Assembly: GCF_001591365.1 (NCBI RefSeq)
Contig: NZ_BCUT01000001.1
Location: forward strand, 1,116,001-1,180,000
DNA from: Variovorax paradoxus NBRC 15149
GTDB taxonomy: Bacteria; Pseudomonadota; Gammaproteobacteria; Burkholderiales; Burkholderiaceae_C
Direction: 5' to 3'
DNA: 64,000 nucleotides
The position numbers and the translations under genes were made by a program. A model generated the notes under the pieces. The model made no database searches and was not told where the DNA came from. It saw only the letters and a list, made by a program, of their open reading frames with translations. How positions within the stretch are numbered: the stretch's first letter is position 1; each line of letters opens with the position of its first letter. This document shows, piece by piece, positions 1 to 7,859 of this stretch.

Positions 1-372
1 CGCCTGCGTCACCGCCACGAAGGACCAGGCATTGAGGTTCATCATGCGGTCCCAGCTTGCCCGCGAGAGCGCATGCGTGGCCTCGCCCATCTCGAAGCCG
101 CCGGCAATGTGGACCAGCGCGTCGATGCGGCCGAAGGCCTTGAGCGCCTGGCTCGCGAGCTCGGTCATGTCGGCCGCCGAGGTCACGTCGCCCGCCAGCA
201 GCAGGTGCTGCGAATTGTCCAGGCCCGGAAAGACCTCGGCCAGGCGGTCCGCCCGGTGGTCGACCAGCGCCAGGCGCGCGCCCTGCTCGAGAAAATGCTG
301 GACCACCGCACGGCCCAGCGCGCCCGCGGCCCCGGTGATCACAACATGGGACATGGTGGTGGTATCTGTCAT
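1..372 (-). CDS. SDR-family oxidoreductase, 3' end cut off by the window edge
   Basis: N-terminal 124 codons of a short-chain dehydrogenase/reductase. A Rossmann TGxxGxxG nucleotide motif (TGAAGALG) lies at residues 13-20, an acidic residue follows beta-2 (D-H-R, suggesting NAD preference), and there is an HIAGG stretch in place of NNAG. The active-site Tyr/Lys lies beyond the edge. I chose the ATG at 372 because AGGAG sits 7-8 bases upstream; an in-frame ATG at 354 is possible. The substrate cannot be told. It is divergent from the tRNA-Lys gene. Confidence 0.85.
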   Translation of the reverse strand, partial: MTDTTTMSHVVITGAAGALGRAVVQHFLEQGARLALVDHRADRLAEVFPGLDNSQHLLLAGDVTSAADMTELASQALKAFGRIDALVHIAGGFEMGEATHALSRASWDRMMNLNAWSFVAVTQA

Positions 373-445
373 GGAAGATCTCCTGATGGAAGGACCGCAG
401 CCCCGTCGATGATGACGAATCCTAACCCCGCCGCACACAAAATCG

Positions 446-473
446 TTGAGCCCCGGAATTTTTACGCTATACT
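446..473 (+). promoter_or_regulatory. sigma-70 promoter of tRNA-Lys
   Basis: A -35 box TTGAGC (446-451), a 16-base spacer and a -10 box TATACT (468-473) lie about 38 bases before the tRNA. The leader also holds a perfect 12-base palindrome (CAAAACGTTTTG, 494-505) whose role is unknown. Confidence 0.6.
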
Positions 474-510
474 TGCGGTCTTGCCAAAAAACGCAAAACG
501 TTTTGTGCAA

Positions 511-586
511 GGGCTCTTAGCTCAGTTGGTAGAGCAGCGGACTCTTAATCCGTAGGTCGAGTGTTCGAGTCACTCAGGGCCCACCA
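511..586 (+). tRNA. tRNA-Lys (anticodon CTT)
   Basis: A 76-base cloverleaf with encoded CCA. The acceptor GGGCTCT pairs with AGGGCCC (one G-T). The D stem is GCTC/GAGC with an AGTTGGTA loop. The anticodon stem is GCGGA/TCCGT around the loop CTCTTAA, giving anticodon CTT. The T arm is GAGTG/CACTC with TTCGAGT. The discriminator is A583 and CCA is 584-586. It reads AAG codons, the dominant Lys codon in this GC-rich genome. Confidence 0.96.
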
Positions 587-601
587 CCAACACTAGGAAC
601 T

Positions 602-652
602 GCGCGGTTTCCGCGCTATTTCTTCAGGAGCATTGTTCCGCAATTGCAGAAC
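602..652. other. hairpin and 18-base palindrome downstream of tRNA-Lys
   Basis: A perfect 6-bp hairpin GCGCGG-TTT-CCGCGC (602-616) follows the tRNA and leads into a weak T-rich stretch, so it may help end the tRNA transcript. After it comes GTTCCGCAATTGCAGAAC (635-652), palindromic at 16 of 18 positions, with GTTCCG repeated at 655-660. It could be a regulator or recombinase site. No function is established by the sequence. Confidence 0.4.
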
Positions 653-670
653 GTGTTCCGAAAAACAGAG

Positions 671-707
671 AAGCCTCCCGCTGAAAAGCTGGGAGGTTTT
701 TTCTTTT
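671..707 (+). terminator. rho-independent terminator after tRNA-Lys
   Basis: A stem of CCTCCC and GGGAGG with inner AGC/GCT pairing is followed by a run of T (TTTTTTCTTTT). It ends the tRNA transcription unit before the HigBA pair. The rest of 587-838 holds no gene. Confidence 0.8.
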
Positions 708-814
708 GTAGCCCTCCATTCCGATGCCCCTCTGCACGTTGATCGCCAATAGATCACGGCGCATTTCCACAGGCTGGCGGCGCGGGCGATGACCCTTCGA
801 GAGCTTACCGGTTC

Positions 815-825
815 CCGTTAAACGG
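815..825. promoter_or_regulatory. candidate HigA operator upstream of higB
   Basis: A perfect inverted repeat CCGTT-A-AACGG lies 13 bases before the higB start and abuts a TATAAAAT stretch that could be the -10 element. Type II antitoxins of the HigA/XRE family bind such palindromes over their own promoter; that this site is used is inferred from position. Confidence 0.45.
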
Positions 826-838
826 TATAAAATGGCCT

Positions 839-1108
839 ATGGCGATTCAGTCCTTCTCTTGCCCCGATACCGAAGAACTTTTCACCACGGGCAAGAAAGC
901 TCGCTTCGCCAATATCCGGGACGTGGCGACCCGCAAGCTGACCCAGTTGGACGCTGCGCCGACGGTGGTTTTCATGAAGATGCCACCAGGCAACGACCTG
1001 AAGTTCTACGACGGTGCCTGGCACGTCAGGATCAACCAGCAATGGCGGCTGATCTTCAAATGGGGCGAAGCGGGCCCGTACGACGTAAGGATTGATGACC
1101 CGCACTGA
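839..1108 (+). CDS. higB: HigB-type toxin (RelE superfamily mRNA interferase)
   Basis: An 89-residue protein of the HigB/RelE fold. Members cleave mRNA at the ribosome and are neutralised by the antitoxin encoded next door. Typical family blocks are visible: KKARF..I..VATRKL near the N-terminus and the C-terminal WHVRINQQWRLIFKW.G..YDVRIDDPH. The arginines and the terminal His fit the RelE-like active site. The toxin-first order and the gap of 41 bases to the antitoxin are usual for higBA. An ATG at 832 opens another frame and is not used. Confidence 0.9.
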   Translation: MAIQSFSCPDTEELFTTGKKARFANIRDVATRKLTQLDAAPTVVFMKMPPGNDLKFYDGAWHVRINQQWRLIFKWGEAGPYDVRIDDPH

Positions 1109-1149
1109 CCGGCCAGTCTGCCGAAACCGCACCTTGAAAGGGCAACCCG

Positions 1150-1485
1150 ATGTTTAAGAATGGAATGCGCCCGGTTCATCCCGGCGAAGTCCTCCGCGAG
1201 GACTACCTCAAGCCCCTTGGCATGACTGCCAACGCGTTGGCAAAGGCGCTGCACGTGCCTGCGTCCCGCATCAATGACATCGTGCTCGAACGCCGTGGCA
1301 TTTCGCCAGACACTGCGCTGCGCCTGACTCGCTACTTTGGCGGTGAAGAGGCCGACGCGGTGGGTTGGATCAACATGCAAGCGACCTACGATTTCAAGGT
1401 TGCACAGAAAGCGGTAGCGAAGGCGATCGCCAAAGAGGTGCAGCCACGCGCTGCTGATGATGACCGCTTTGCCTTCGCGGCCTGA
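1150..1485 (+). CDS. higA: HigA antitoxin (XRE-family DNA-binding protein)
   Basis: A 111-residue antitoxin of the HigA type. The N-terminus MRPVHPGEVLRED is the family hallmark. The helix-turn-helix follows (about residues 25-60, with LAKALHVPASRINDIVLERRGIS) and a C-terminal helix would wrap the toxin. It should bind HigB and repress the pair at the palindrome upstream of higB. A second in-frame ATG (1165, MRPVHPG) is an alternative start. The 276 bases after it (1486-1761) show no gene. Confidence 0.9.
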   Translation: MFKNGMRPVHPGEVLREDYLKPLGMTANALAKALHVPASRINDIVLERRGISPDTALRLTRYFGGEEADAVGWINMQATYDFKVAQKAVAKAIAKEVQPRAADDDRFAFAA

Positions 1486-1761
1486 GGCGGTTTCTCAACT
1501 TAGCCTACCTACCGCGCAAGCGTGCAGCACCTACGATTAGTCACCAATCGAAGGCGCTCGAAAGCCTCTTCGTCCGCCCGCTGTTCAGTCGACGGCCATC
1601 GCCCGAAGCGCCTTCCGCTTGAACTCGTAGCCGCGGCCTGGTGCCCGTCCGCGCTCACAGACATGTTCGCTGCGCTGCCGGTTGGCCGCCTTCCTGGAAC
1701 GTGCCAACAGCCGCCTATTCTGTCTCCGGTCATCCATCCACCCGAGTCAGAAGGTAATCAA

Positions 1762-2202
1762 ATGAACGATGCGACGAATGCTGTCACCGTGAAAATCCGC
1801 TGGGCGGACGTGGACGCCTACGGCCACCTGCGCCACAGCGCCTACGCCGATTGGGCCACCTTTGCCCGCTCCGAATGGTTCGAGAGCGCGGGGCTGGATC
1901 CGCAAGTCTTCGCCCAGGAAGGTGTGGCGCCCATCACCCTGGAGGAGACCACCAGCTTCCTGAAGGAGGTCCGCCTTGGCGACATCCTGACGCTGTCGAT
2001 GCTGGCCGCAGCCGAAACCGCCGATGGTTCACGCTTCGTGCACACCGTTGCGTTCCAACGCAAGTCCCTGCCCGTAGCCAGATACCGCATGACCGGTGCC
2101 TGGTTCAACCTGCGTGAACGCAAGATTGTTCCGCCCACCGCGGCCATCGCGGCCTGCGTTACGGGCTTGCTGCGCAGCGACAACTTCGCGACCTTGGGTT
2201 GA
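1762..2202 (+). CDS. acyl-CoA thioesterase, hotdog fold (4HBT-like)
   Basis: A 146-residue single hotdog domain. The entry motif RWADVDAYGHLRHSAYADW (residues 13-31) matches the 4-hydroxybenzoyl-CoA thioesterase/YbgC signature D-x-D-x-x-G-H-V, with Asp16 or Asp18 as the likely catalytic acid; the usual Asn-Asn after it is Arg-His here. The ATG at 1762 is preceded by AAGG; the same frame is open for 80 codons upstream but that part has no protein-like character. The substrate is unknown. Confidence 0.75.
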   Translation: MNDATNAVTVKIRWADVDAYGHLRHSAYADWATFARSEWFESAGLDPQVFAQEGVAPITLEETTSFLKEVRLGDILTLSMLAAAETADGSRFVHTVAFQRKSLPVARYRMTGAWFNLRERKIVPPTAAIAACVTGLLRSDNFATLG

Positions 2203-2231
2203 CGCGCAGGCCGCGCAAGTCCGCGGCATGC

Positions 2232-2633
2232 CTACGGTGCACATTCCTCGACAAACCGCACCAGCACATCCCGCCTTTCCCTCACTTCCGCCAGCAGGTA
2301 CTGCCGCGCATGTTCCTGGGCCAGTTCGTTCGACAGAAACCAGGCCTCGCGCGCGGGGTTTCCGTGCGGGGGCGGCGCGCCCCATGCTGCGGCGCCGTTG
2401 CCTAGAAAGGCCTCCGTCACGGGCAGGCGCCCATCGGTGCGGCCCAGGTCCGACAGCGGGTTGCGCGGGCCGCCAAGTTCGATGCGGACGTGCACGGTGT
2501 CTTCTTCCACCGCGATGGAAGCCCCGAGGCCGCCATGTTGCTGCACCTGCCAGAGCTGGGCGGCGCTGGCATGGCGCACCCAGCTTTCCAATGCCCGCGC
2601 GAGGCTTTCGATGATGGCTTGCTTGTTGTCCAT
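2232..2633 (-). CDS. hypothetical protein
   Basis: A 133-residue soluble protein that I do not recognise. It starts MDNKQAIIESLARALESWVRHA and is acidic, with alternating hydrophobic strands (IAVEEDTVHVRIELGG) and a C-terminal helix (AQEHARQYLLAEVRERRDVLVRFVEEC). It has no signal peptide, membrane segment or repeat. GAGTGAGTG precedes the start. It is convergent with the thioesterase gene. Coding is supported by its normal composition and by the lack of a better frame. Confidence 0.6.
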   Translation of the reverse strand: MDNKQAIIESLARALESWVRHASAAQLWQVQQHGGLGASIAVEEDTVHVRIELGGPRNPLSDLGRTDGRLPVTEAFLGNGAAAWGAPPPHGNPAREAWFLSNELAQEHARQYLLAEVRERRDVLVRFVEECAP

Positions 2634-2775
2634 GCGGCACTCACTCCTTCGTGTTCGTATCGATGCCTTGCAGCACTGCTACCACTCGCCGACCTCGCGC
2701 ACGCGCTGGTCGAGGTCGGGATATTCAAGGCTCCGGTCCGTTGGCGCAAGCGGAAGCGCCAGTGCACCCTGCCAG

Positions 2776-2952
2776 CCCCTCCCCATCGGCGACAACCTGG
2801 CGCGGCAGATCGAACAGCACTGCGAGGTGGAGCCGGGCTGGCTCGACAAGGAAGACCGTCCCTCCGAAGTGCCCGATGCGGCGGAAGAGCGCTTCATCGC
2901 AGCCGCGCGCGAGGCCTGGCGGCAGGCCAACGCCAAAGAGCCGCCGCCCTGA
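2776..2952 (+). pseudogene. C-terminal remnant of an XRE/phage-repressor-like regulator
   Basis: About 58 codons in one frame read IGDNLARQIEQ...PGWLDKED...RFIAAAREAWRQANAKEPPP and stop at 2950-2952. The block LARQIEQ-x-PGWLD is typical of the segment just after the helix-turn-helix in phage-type repressors, where it reads ARKIE-x-GWMD. No helix-turn-helix and no credible start precede it, so only the tail of the gene survives. It lies within 2.4 kb of a tRNA and next to higBA, which fits old mobile DNA. The identification rests on a short motif. Confidence 0.5.
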
Positions 2953-2958
2953 TGCGCT

Positions 2959-3417
2959 TCAGGCGAGCGAGGGCGCGCTGCGCAGGATGGCCGTGCGCAG
3001 GTCTGGCGGAATTTCCACGGAGCGATGGCTCTCGAGCGAGGTGGTCACGAGCACCTGCTTGACCTGCATGCGCAGCTCGCCACTGGCGGGGTCGAAGCAG
3101 CGCAGCGCGAGCGTCATGGAACGCGAGCCCAGCCGCTCCACCGCAAGGCCCAGCATGACTTGATCGCCCATGCGGCTCACGGCGCGGAAGTCGGCCTCGA
3201 GCCGCACCGTCGGCAGGCCGATGCGCCGCTTCGCGATGAGCGCGTGGTAGTCAACGCCGAGCCCTTCGCTCACCCAGTCTTCCACCAGGCCGTTGAGCAT
3301 GACGAAGTACTGCGGATAGAAGACGATGCCCGCGGGGTCGCAATCGGAAAAGCGGATCATCCGCGCGCGCTGGAACTCGGCCTGGGGCGCCTCGGGTTCG
3401 CCAGTGCTGGCCGCCAT
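2959..3417 (-). CDS. acyl-CoA thioesterase (4HBT family)
   Basis: A 152-residue hotdog thioesterase. The motif RFSDCDPAGIVFYPQYF (residues 22-38) is the classic 4-hydroxybenzoyl-CoA thioesterase signature with Asp27 as catalytic residue. The start ATG at 3417 shares its A with the stop of the upstream marR gene (TGATG), so translation is coupled. As the last gene of the SDR-marR-thioesterase operon it may release CoA from pathway intermediates or from a dead-end aryl-acyl-CoA. This is inferred from position only. Confidence 0.85.
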   Translation of the reverse strand: MAASTGEPEAPQAEFQRARMIRFSDCDPAGIVFYPQYFVMLNGLVEDWVSEGLGVDYHALIAKRRIGLPTVRLEADFRAVSRMGDQVMLGLAVERLGSRSMTLALRCFDPASGELRMQVKQVLVTTSLESHRSVEIPPDLRTAILRSAPSLA

Positions 3418-3944
3418 CAGCCCTCCTCGCCCGCAGGCTCGCTGCGCATCACGTGCACGCGCAACTGGCCGAGCTGGGCGTGCATCTGCCTGACGGTCTT
3501 CATGTCGAGGCCCGAGAACATCTCGAGGATCCATTGCTCGTGTTCCTTGGCCATGGCCTCGAAACTCGCGCGGCCCTTGGGCGTGAGGCTCACGATCCAC
3601 GAGCGGCGGTCGTCGGGGCTGTGGGCGCGCGCCACCAGGCCGTCGCGCTCGAGTTCGTCGGTCAGGCCCGTGACGTTGCCGCCCGTCACCATCAGGTAGC
3701 GCGACAGCACGCGCATCTTCAGGCCCTCTTCATAGCGGTAGAGCTGGGCCATGTAGTCGAAGCGCGCCAGCGAGATGCCGAAGCGCTCGCGCAGCCGGCG
3801 CCGGATCTCGGCCTCGATCTGCGTGGTGCTGGCGAGCATGCGCAGCCACAGCCTGAGCATGGCGTGGTCTTCGCGGCCGGCGCGGGCCTCGTGGCCGAGC
3901 TCCTCGGCGTCGCTGAGCGCGGCATGCGAGGCGTCGTTGCGCAT
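3417..3944 (-). CDS. MarR-family transcriptional regulator
   Basis: A 175-residue winged-helix protein. The recognition helix is around residues 84-100 (LMVTGGNVTGLTDELERDGLV) and the wing contains HSPDDRRSWIVSLTPKG, the MarR signature. The N-terminus is about 25 residues longer than usual. It is joined to the upstream SDR by a TGATG overlap and to the downstream thioesterase by another. It probably represses its own operon through the palindrome at 4733-4745 and would be released by an aromatic acid or its CoA ester. Variovorax iad loci are reported to carry more than one MarR protein, and this is the second one here. Confidence 0.9.
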   Translation of the reverse strand: MRNDASHAALSDAEELGHEARAGREDHAMLRLWLRMLASTTQIEAEIRRRLRERFGISLARFDYMAQLYRYEEGLKMRVLSRYLMVTGGNVTGLTDELERDGLVARAHSPDDRRSWIVSLTPKGRASFEAMAKEHEQWILEMFSGLDMKTVRQMHAQLGQLRVHVMRSEPAGEEG

Positions 3945-4720
3945 CACATCACCTCCCCGCCCGACACCGAGACCGACTGCCCGGTGACGGACGCGGCGCC
4001 CTCCCCGCAGAGCCAGCGCACCGCGTCGGCCACTTCGGCGGGCTGCACGATGCGCCGCTGCGGATTGGCGCTGGAGAACTCGGCCAGCGCATCGGCTTCG
4101 CTGCGGCCGGTCTTGCCCACCACGTTGGCAACGCTCGCGCGCAGGATGTCGGTGTCGGTGTAGCCGGGGCACACCGCGTTCACCGTGACGCCCTTGCGTG
4201 CCACCTCGAGCGCGAGCGAGCGCGTGAGCCCGACCACGCCATGCTTGGCCGCCGCATAGGCCGCGACGTAGGCATAGCCCTTCTGGCCCGCGGTGCTGGC
4301 GATGTTGACGATGCGGCCCCAGCCGGCTTCGAGCATGTCGGGCAGCGCGGCCTGCGTGCACAGGAACGTGCCGGTGAGGTTCACCGACAGCATGCGCTGC
4401 CAGAGCTCGGCCGAGGTCTTGAGAAAAGGCGCGCTCTCGGCCGCGCCCGCGTTGTTGACGAGGATGGCGAGCGGCCCGCGCTCGGCACGCGCCAGCGCGA
4501 AGGCCGACTGCACGGCCTGGGCGTCGGCCACGTCCGCTGCGGCCACGCCGTGGCCCTGGCCCGCGAGCGTCGCGGCCACGCGCCGGAGTGAATCGAGGTC
4601 GCGTCCCAGCAGCGTGAGCGTTGCGCCCTCGGCAGCCAGGGTGCGGGCGATCTCGGCGCCGATGCCGCGCGCGGCGCCGGTGACGAGGGCATGGCGGCCG
4701 GTCAGTGAATTTGCGTGCAT
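3944..4720 (-). CDS. SDR-family oxidoreductase
   Basis: A 258-residue classical short-chain dehydrogenase. TGAARGIG at residues 14-21 binds the cofactor, NNAG is at 89-92, and the catalytic Ser142, Tyr155 and Lys159 are all present. Resembles 3-oxoacyl-ACP or 3-hydroxyacyl-CoA dehydrogenases. It is the first gene of a three-gene unit with marR and a thioesterase, behind a palindromic operator. Substrate unknown; the setting suggests an aryl-acyl-CoA or hydroxylated indolic compound. Confidence 0.88.
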   Translation of the reverse strand: MHANSLTGRHALVTGAARGIGAEIARTLAAEGATLTLLGRDLDSLRRVAATLAGQGHGVAAADVADAQAVQSAFALARAERGPLAILVNNAGAAESAPFLKTSAELWQRMLSVNLTGTFLCTQAALPDMLEAGWGRIVNIASTAGQKGYAYVAAYAAAKHGVVGLTRSLALEVARKGVTVNAVCPGYTDTDILRASVANVVGKTGRSEADALAEFSSANPQRRIVQPAEVADAVRWLCGEGAASVTGQSVSVSGGEVM

Positions 4721-4732
4721 ACCTGAATGATT

Positions 4733-4745
4733 TAGTTCTGAACTA
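4733..4745. promoter_or_regulatory. palindromic operator, likely MarR site
   Basis: TAGTTC-T-GAACTA is a perfect 6+6 inverted repeat with one central base, 13 bases before the SDR start and in an A+T-rich patch that contrasts with its surroundings. On the minus strand TAAAAT (4746-4751) sits directly beside it and could be a -10 box. The size and position fit a MarR dimer site that would control SDR-marR-thioesterase. Confidence 0.6.
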
Positions 4746-4772
4746 TTTTAGCGTGTGCGGCGCATCGCCTGT

Positions 4773-5534
4773 TCAGCGCATGAAGCGGCCGCCGTTGAGG
4801 TCCAGCGTGGCGCCCGTCATGAAGGCCGCCGCGGGCGAAGCGAGGTAGACCACGGCGGCCGCCACCTCTTCGGCCTCGCCGAAGCGGCCGAGCGGAATGG
4901 CGGCCTTCAGCGCCTGCTGCCACACCGGATCCAGCGCATCGAGCGCGGGGCTGCGAACCGCTGCCGGCGCCAGTGCATTCACCGTGACGCCCTGCGGTGC
5001 GAGTTCCTGCGCGAAGCTGCGCGTCAGTGCCAGCAGCGCCGCCTTGCTGGCCGCATAGTGCACGCCGGTTGCGGCGCTGGGCTGCTGGCCCGCCAGCGAC
5101 GCCAGGTTGACGATGCGCCCGGAACCGCGCTCGCGCATGTGCCGTCCGGCAATGCGGCAGCCGAAGAAGCTGCCGCGCAGGTTGACGGCCAGCACGTCGT
5201 CCCACTCGTCGGGCGTGATGTCCCAGGGCGAGGTGAACGGCGTGCGCGCGGCGTTGTTGACCAGCAGGTCGATGGCGCCGAAGCGGGCCACGGCCGCCTC
5301 GAAGCAGCGTACGAACGCCGGCTCGCTGCGCACGTCGAGTTCCATGGCGACGCAGTCGGCGCCCGCGGCGCGCAGGCCCGCGGCCGCCAATTCGGCGCTG
5401 CCTGCGTCGACATCGGCAAGCACCACGCGCGCACCCGATTCGGCCAATCCGCGCGCAATGGCGGCACCCAGGCCCTGCCCCGCGCCGGTCACGAATGCGG
5501 CCTGGCCGGCAAGCGGTGGCGGCGTGGAACTCAT
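4773..5534 (-). CDS. SDR-family oxidoreductase
   Basis: A 253-residue classical SDR: TGAGQGLG at 16-23, Asp41 after beta-2 (NAD preference), NNAA at 93-96, and the catalytic set Ser146, Tyr160, Lys164. The ATG at 5534 overlaps the stop of the upstream CoA ligase by ATGA. It is the last gene of the ligase-transporter transcription unit and may act on a CoA-activated intermediate. The same frame stays open far upstream inside the ligase gene; that part is not protein-like. Confidence 0.87.
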   Translation of the reverse strand: MSSTPPPLAGQAAFVTGAGQGLGAAIARGLAESGARVVLADVDAGSAELAAAGLRAAGADCVAMELDVRSEPAFVRCFEAAVARFGAIDLLVNNAARTPFTSPWDITPDEWDDVLAVNLRGSFFGCRIAGRHMRERGSGRIVNLASLAGQQPSAATGVHYAASKAALLALTRSFAQELAPQGVTVNALAPAAVRSPALDALDPVWQQALKAAIPLGRFGEAEEVAAAVVYLASPAAAFMTGATLDLNGGRFMR

Positions 5535-7138
5535 GCGGTCCTTGCCGGGGGACGAACGGCAGCGGGCCGTCCGTCCCAGGTCTGTTCGCTGACACCGCGC
5601 TCGCGCAGCTTGAACTTCTGCACCTTGCCGTTCTCGGTGCGCGGCAGGTCGGCCAGCACGTCGATGTAGCGCGGCACCGCGAAGTACGGCAGGCGGCTCT
5701 CGCAGAAGCGCGCCAGTTCGGCCGGGTCGATGCGCTGGCCTTCGCGCGGCACCAGCGCGGCCATCACCTCGTCCTCGGCCAGTTCGGATTGCACCGGGTA
5801 CACGGCGCAGGAGGCCACGCCGGGGTGGCTCAGCAGCACCTGCTCGACTTCGAAGGACGAGATGTTCTCGCCGCGCCTGCGTATCGCGTCCTTGATGCGG
5901 TCGACAAAGCGAAAGGCGCCATCGGCATCGCGCACCACGCGGTCGCCGGTATGGAACCAGAGGTTGCGCCAGGCCTCGACCGTCTTCTCGGGCATGTTGA
6001 AGTAGCCGCTCGCAAAGGCGTGGGGTTCGTCCGCGCGCAGCAGCAATTCGCCGGGTTCGCCTGCGGGCAGCTCCACATCGCCCTCGTCGGCCACGCGCGC
6101 CTGAAAGCCGGGGCGCAGCCAGCCCATGACGCCGCCGCGCGGCGAATCCGGCGCGGTGGCAATCGCGAAGTTGGTCTCGGTCGATCCATAGCCTTCGAGC
6201 AGCGCCACGCCGGTGCGCGCCCTGAAGGCCTGCCCGGCCGCCGAGGGCACGCCCGGCCCGAGCCCGATGCGCACGCGGTGATCGCGCTCGCCTTCGCCCT
6301 CGGGCTGGGCCAGCAGGATCGGCACCATCGCGCCCAGCAGGTAGACCACGGTCGCCCCATTGGCGCGCATCGACGGCCAGAAGCCCGAGGCCGAGAAGCG
6401 CGATTCGAACACCACCTCGGCGCCGGTCAGCGCGGCCTGCGCAAAGGTGTTGAGCGCGTTGATGTGGAACAGCGGCAGCGTGGTGCACAGCACGTCGTCG
6501 CGGCCGACGCCGAGCACTTCGGCGCTGTTCACGCCCCACCAGAAATACTGCGCATGCGGACAGACCACACCCTTGGCCGGGCCGGTGGTGCCCGAGGTGT
6601 AGAGGATGGCGAGCGGATCGCCAGGCTGCACCGCGGCCGGTGCGATGGCCTGTGCGCCTTGCGGGTAGCTGGAGGCGCGAACGCCCGCAGGCGGCGTCCA
6701 TGAAGCAGGCGCCTCGCCGACGATCCAGAGTTCGCGCAGTGCCGTGCGCCCCAGGTCGGCCGTCGCCAGCCGCTCGAGAAAGCCCGCCTCGATCACCAGC
6801 AGCTTCGCCTCGCTGTTGGCAAGGAAGTATTCGATCTGCGGCCCCATCGACGCAGTGTTGACCGGCACCACCGAGGCGCCTAGCCAGCCGGCACCCAGAA
6901 AGGTCTCGAGAAACTCGATGCGGTTGCCGCACATCACGGCGATGCGGTCGCCGCGTACCACGCCGGCCTCGGCCAGCGCGCCGGCGCGCACCGCAGCCGC
7001 CTCGGCCGCGTCGCCATGCGTCCACTGCCGGCCCGCGATCCGCAGCAGCGGGCGCCCGGCGAAGCGTTCCGACTGCCGCTGCAGCATCGCGGGCAGCGTG
7101 CGCTGGCCCGGCGGCAGCGCGCGCGCTTCACTCGTCAT
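5531..7138 (-). CDS. AMP-dependent acyl-CoA synthetase/ligase
   Basis: A 535-residue ANL-superfamily ligase. P-loop [11 protein letters not shown] is at residues 180-190, followed by an EGYGSTET motif, the WFHTGD hinge region, and a C-terminal [10 protein letters not shown] stretch carrying the catalytic Lys. It activates a carboxylic acid to its CoA thioester via an adenylate. It overlaps livF by 11 bases. I chose the ATG at 7138 because GGAGG lies 8 bases before it; an ATG at 7156 is also in frame. Its place between the transporter and an SDR suggests an imported aromatic or aryl-acetic acid as substrate. Confidence 0.88.
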   Translation of the reverse strand: MTSEARALPPGQRTLPAMLQRQSERFAGRPLLRIAGRQWTHGDAAEAAAVRAGALAEAGVVRGDRIAVMCGNRIEFLETFLGAGWLGASVVPVNTASMGPQIEYFLANSEAKLLVIEAGFLERLATADLGRTALRELWIVGEAPASWTPPAGVRASSYPQGAQAIAPAAVQPGDPLAILYTSGTTGPAKGVVCPHAQYFWWGVNSAEVLGVGRDDVLCTTLPLFHINALNTFAQAALTGAEVVFESRFSASGFWPSMRANGATVVYLLGAMVPILLAQPEGEGERDHRVRIGLGPGVPSAAGQAFRARTGVALLEGYGSTETNFAIATAPDSPRGGVMGWLRPGFQARVADEGDVELPAGEPGELLLRADEPHAFASGYFNMPEKTVEAWRNLWFHTGDRVVRDADGAFRFVDRIKDAIRRRGENISSFEVEQVLLSHPGVASCAVYPVQSELAEDEVMAALVPREGQRIDPAELARFCESRLPYFAVPRYIDVLADLPRTENGKVQKFKLRERGVSEQTWDGRPAAVRPPARTA

Positions 7139-7859
7139 CGTGCGTGCCTCCGCCAAGGTAGGTGGCCTGCACGCGCGGGTCGCTGGCCAGTTCGCCCGAT
7201 GCGCCCGACAGTGCGATCTCGCCGGTTTCCAGCACGTAGCCGTGGTCCGAGGTCTCGAGCGCGGCGCGCGCGTTCTGCTCCACCAGCAGGATCGAGACGC
7301 CGTCTTCGCGCAGCTTGCGCACGATGGAAAGAATGTCGCGCACGATCAGCGGCGCGAGGCCGAGGCTGGGCTCGTCGAGCATCAGCAGGCGCGGCGCGGA
7401 CATCAGGGCGCGGCCCACCGCGAGCATCTGCCGCTCGCCGCCCGAGAGCGTGTCGGCGCGCTGCGCGCGGCGCTCGGCCAGGCGCGGAAAGCGGTCGTAC
7501 ACCGACTGCAGCCGCTTCTTCATGGCGTCGCCGCGCAGCCGCTTGGCATAGGCGCCGAGCTGCAGGTTGTCGAGCACGGTGAGTTCGCCGAACAGCTCGC
7601 GCTTCTCGGGCACCAGGCACAGGCCGCGCTCCACGCGCGCCTCCACGTCGAGGCCCTGCAGGTCTTCGCCCTCGAAGCGGAGCGTGCCCTTGCAGGGCAG
7701 CAGCCCCATCGCCGCCGCGAGCAGCGTGGTCTTGCCCGCGCCGTTGGGCCCGATCACCGAGATGATCTGCCCCGGCTGCAGGTCGAGCGACACGCCGCGC
7801 ACTGCCTCCACCTGCCCGTAGGACACATGCAGGTCGCCGATCTCCAGCATCGCGGTCAT
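7128..7859 (-). CDS. livF: branched-chain-type ABC transporter ATPase LivF
   Basis: A 243-residue ABC ATPase of the LivF group: Walker [10 protein letters not shown] at 37-45, signature LSGGERQ, Walker B with [10 protein letters not shown], then LVEQN. It energises uptake with LivH and the LivM-LivG fusion encoded directly upstream; starts and stops overlap by ATGA. The family mostly serves branched-chain amino acids, but members in aromatic catabolic clusters import aromatic acids, which fits this setting. Confidence 0.9.
   Translation of the reverse strand: MTAMLEIGDLHVSYGQVEAVRGVSLDLQPGQIISVIGPNGAGKTTLLAAAMGLLPCKGTLRFEGEDLQGLDVEARVERGLCLVPEKRELFGELTVLDNLQLGAYAKRLRGDAMKKRLQSVYDRFPRLAERRAQRADTLSGGERQMLAVGRALMSAPRLLMLDEPSLGLAPLIVRDILSIVRKLREDGVSILLVEQNARAALETSDHGYVLETGEIALSGASGELASDPRVQATYLGGGTHDDE

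Noticed and set aside
511..586. Direct repeat of the tRNA-Lys 3' end marking an integrated island
   Set aside because: I looked for GTTCGAGTCACTCAGGGCCCACCA elsewhere in the window and saw no copy, and there is no integrase gene.
1486..1761. Small gene between higA and the thioesterase
   Set aside because: Open frames on both strands lack a ribosome-binding site, have unnatural composition and match no family I know.
4773..7025. Apparent 750-residue fusion ending in an SDR
   Set aside because: Only the last 253 residues are protein-like. The rest is an out-of-frame reading of the CoA ligase, which has its own full set of motifs in another frame. This differs from the real in-frame OB-fold/SDR fusion at 18156-19409.
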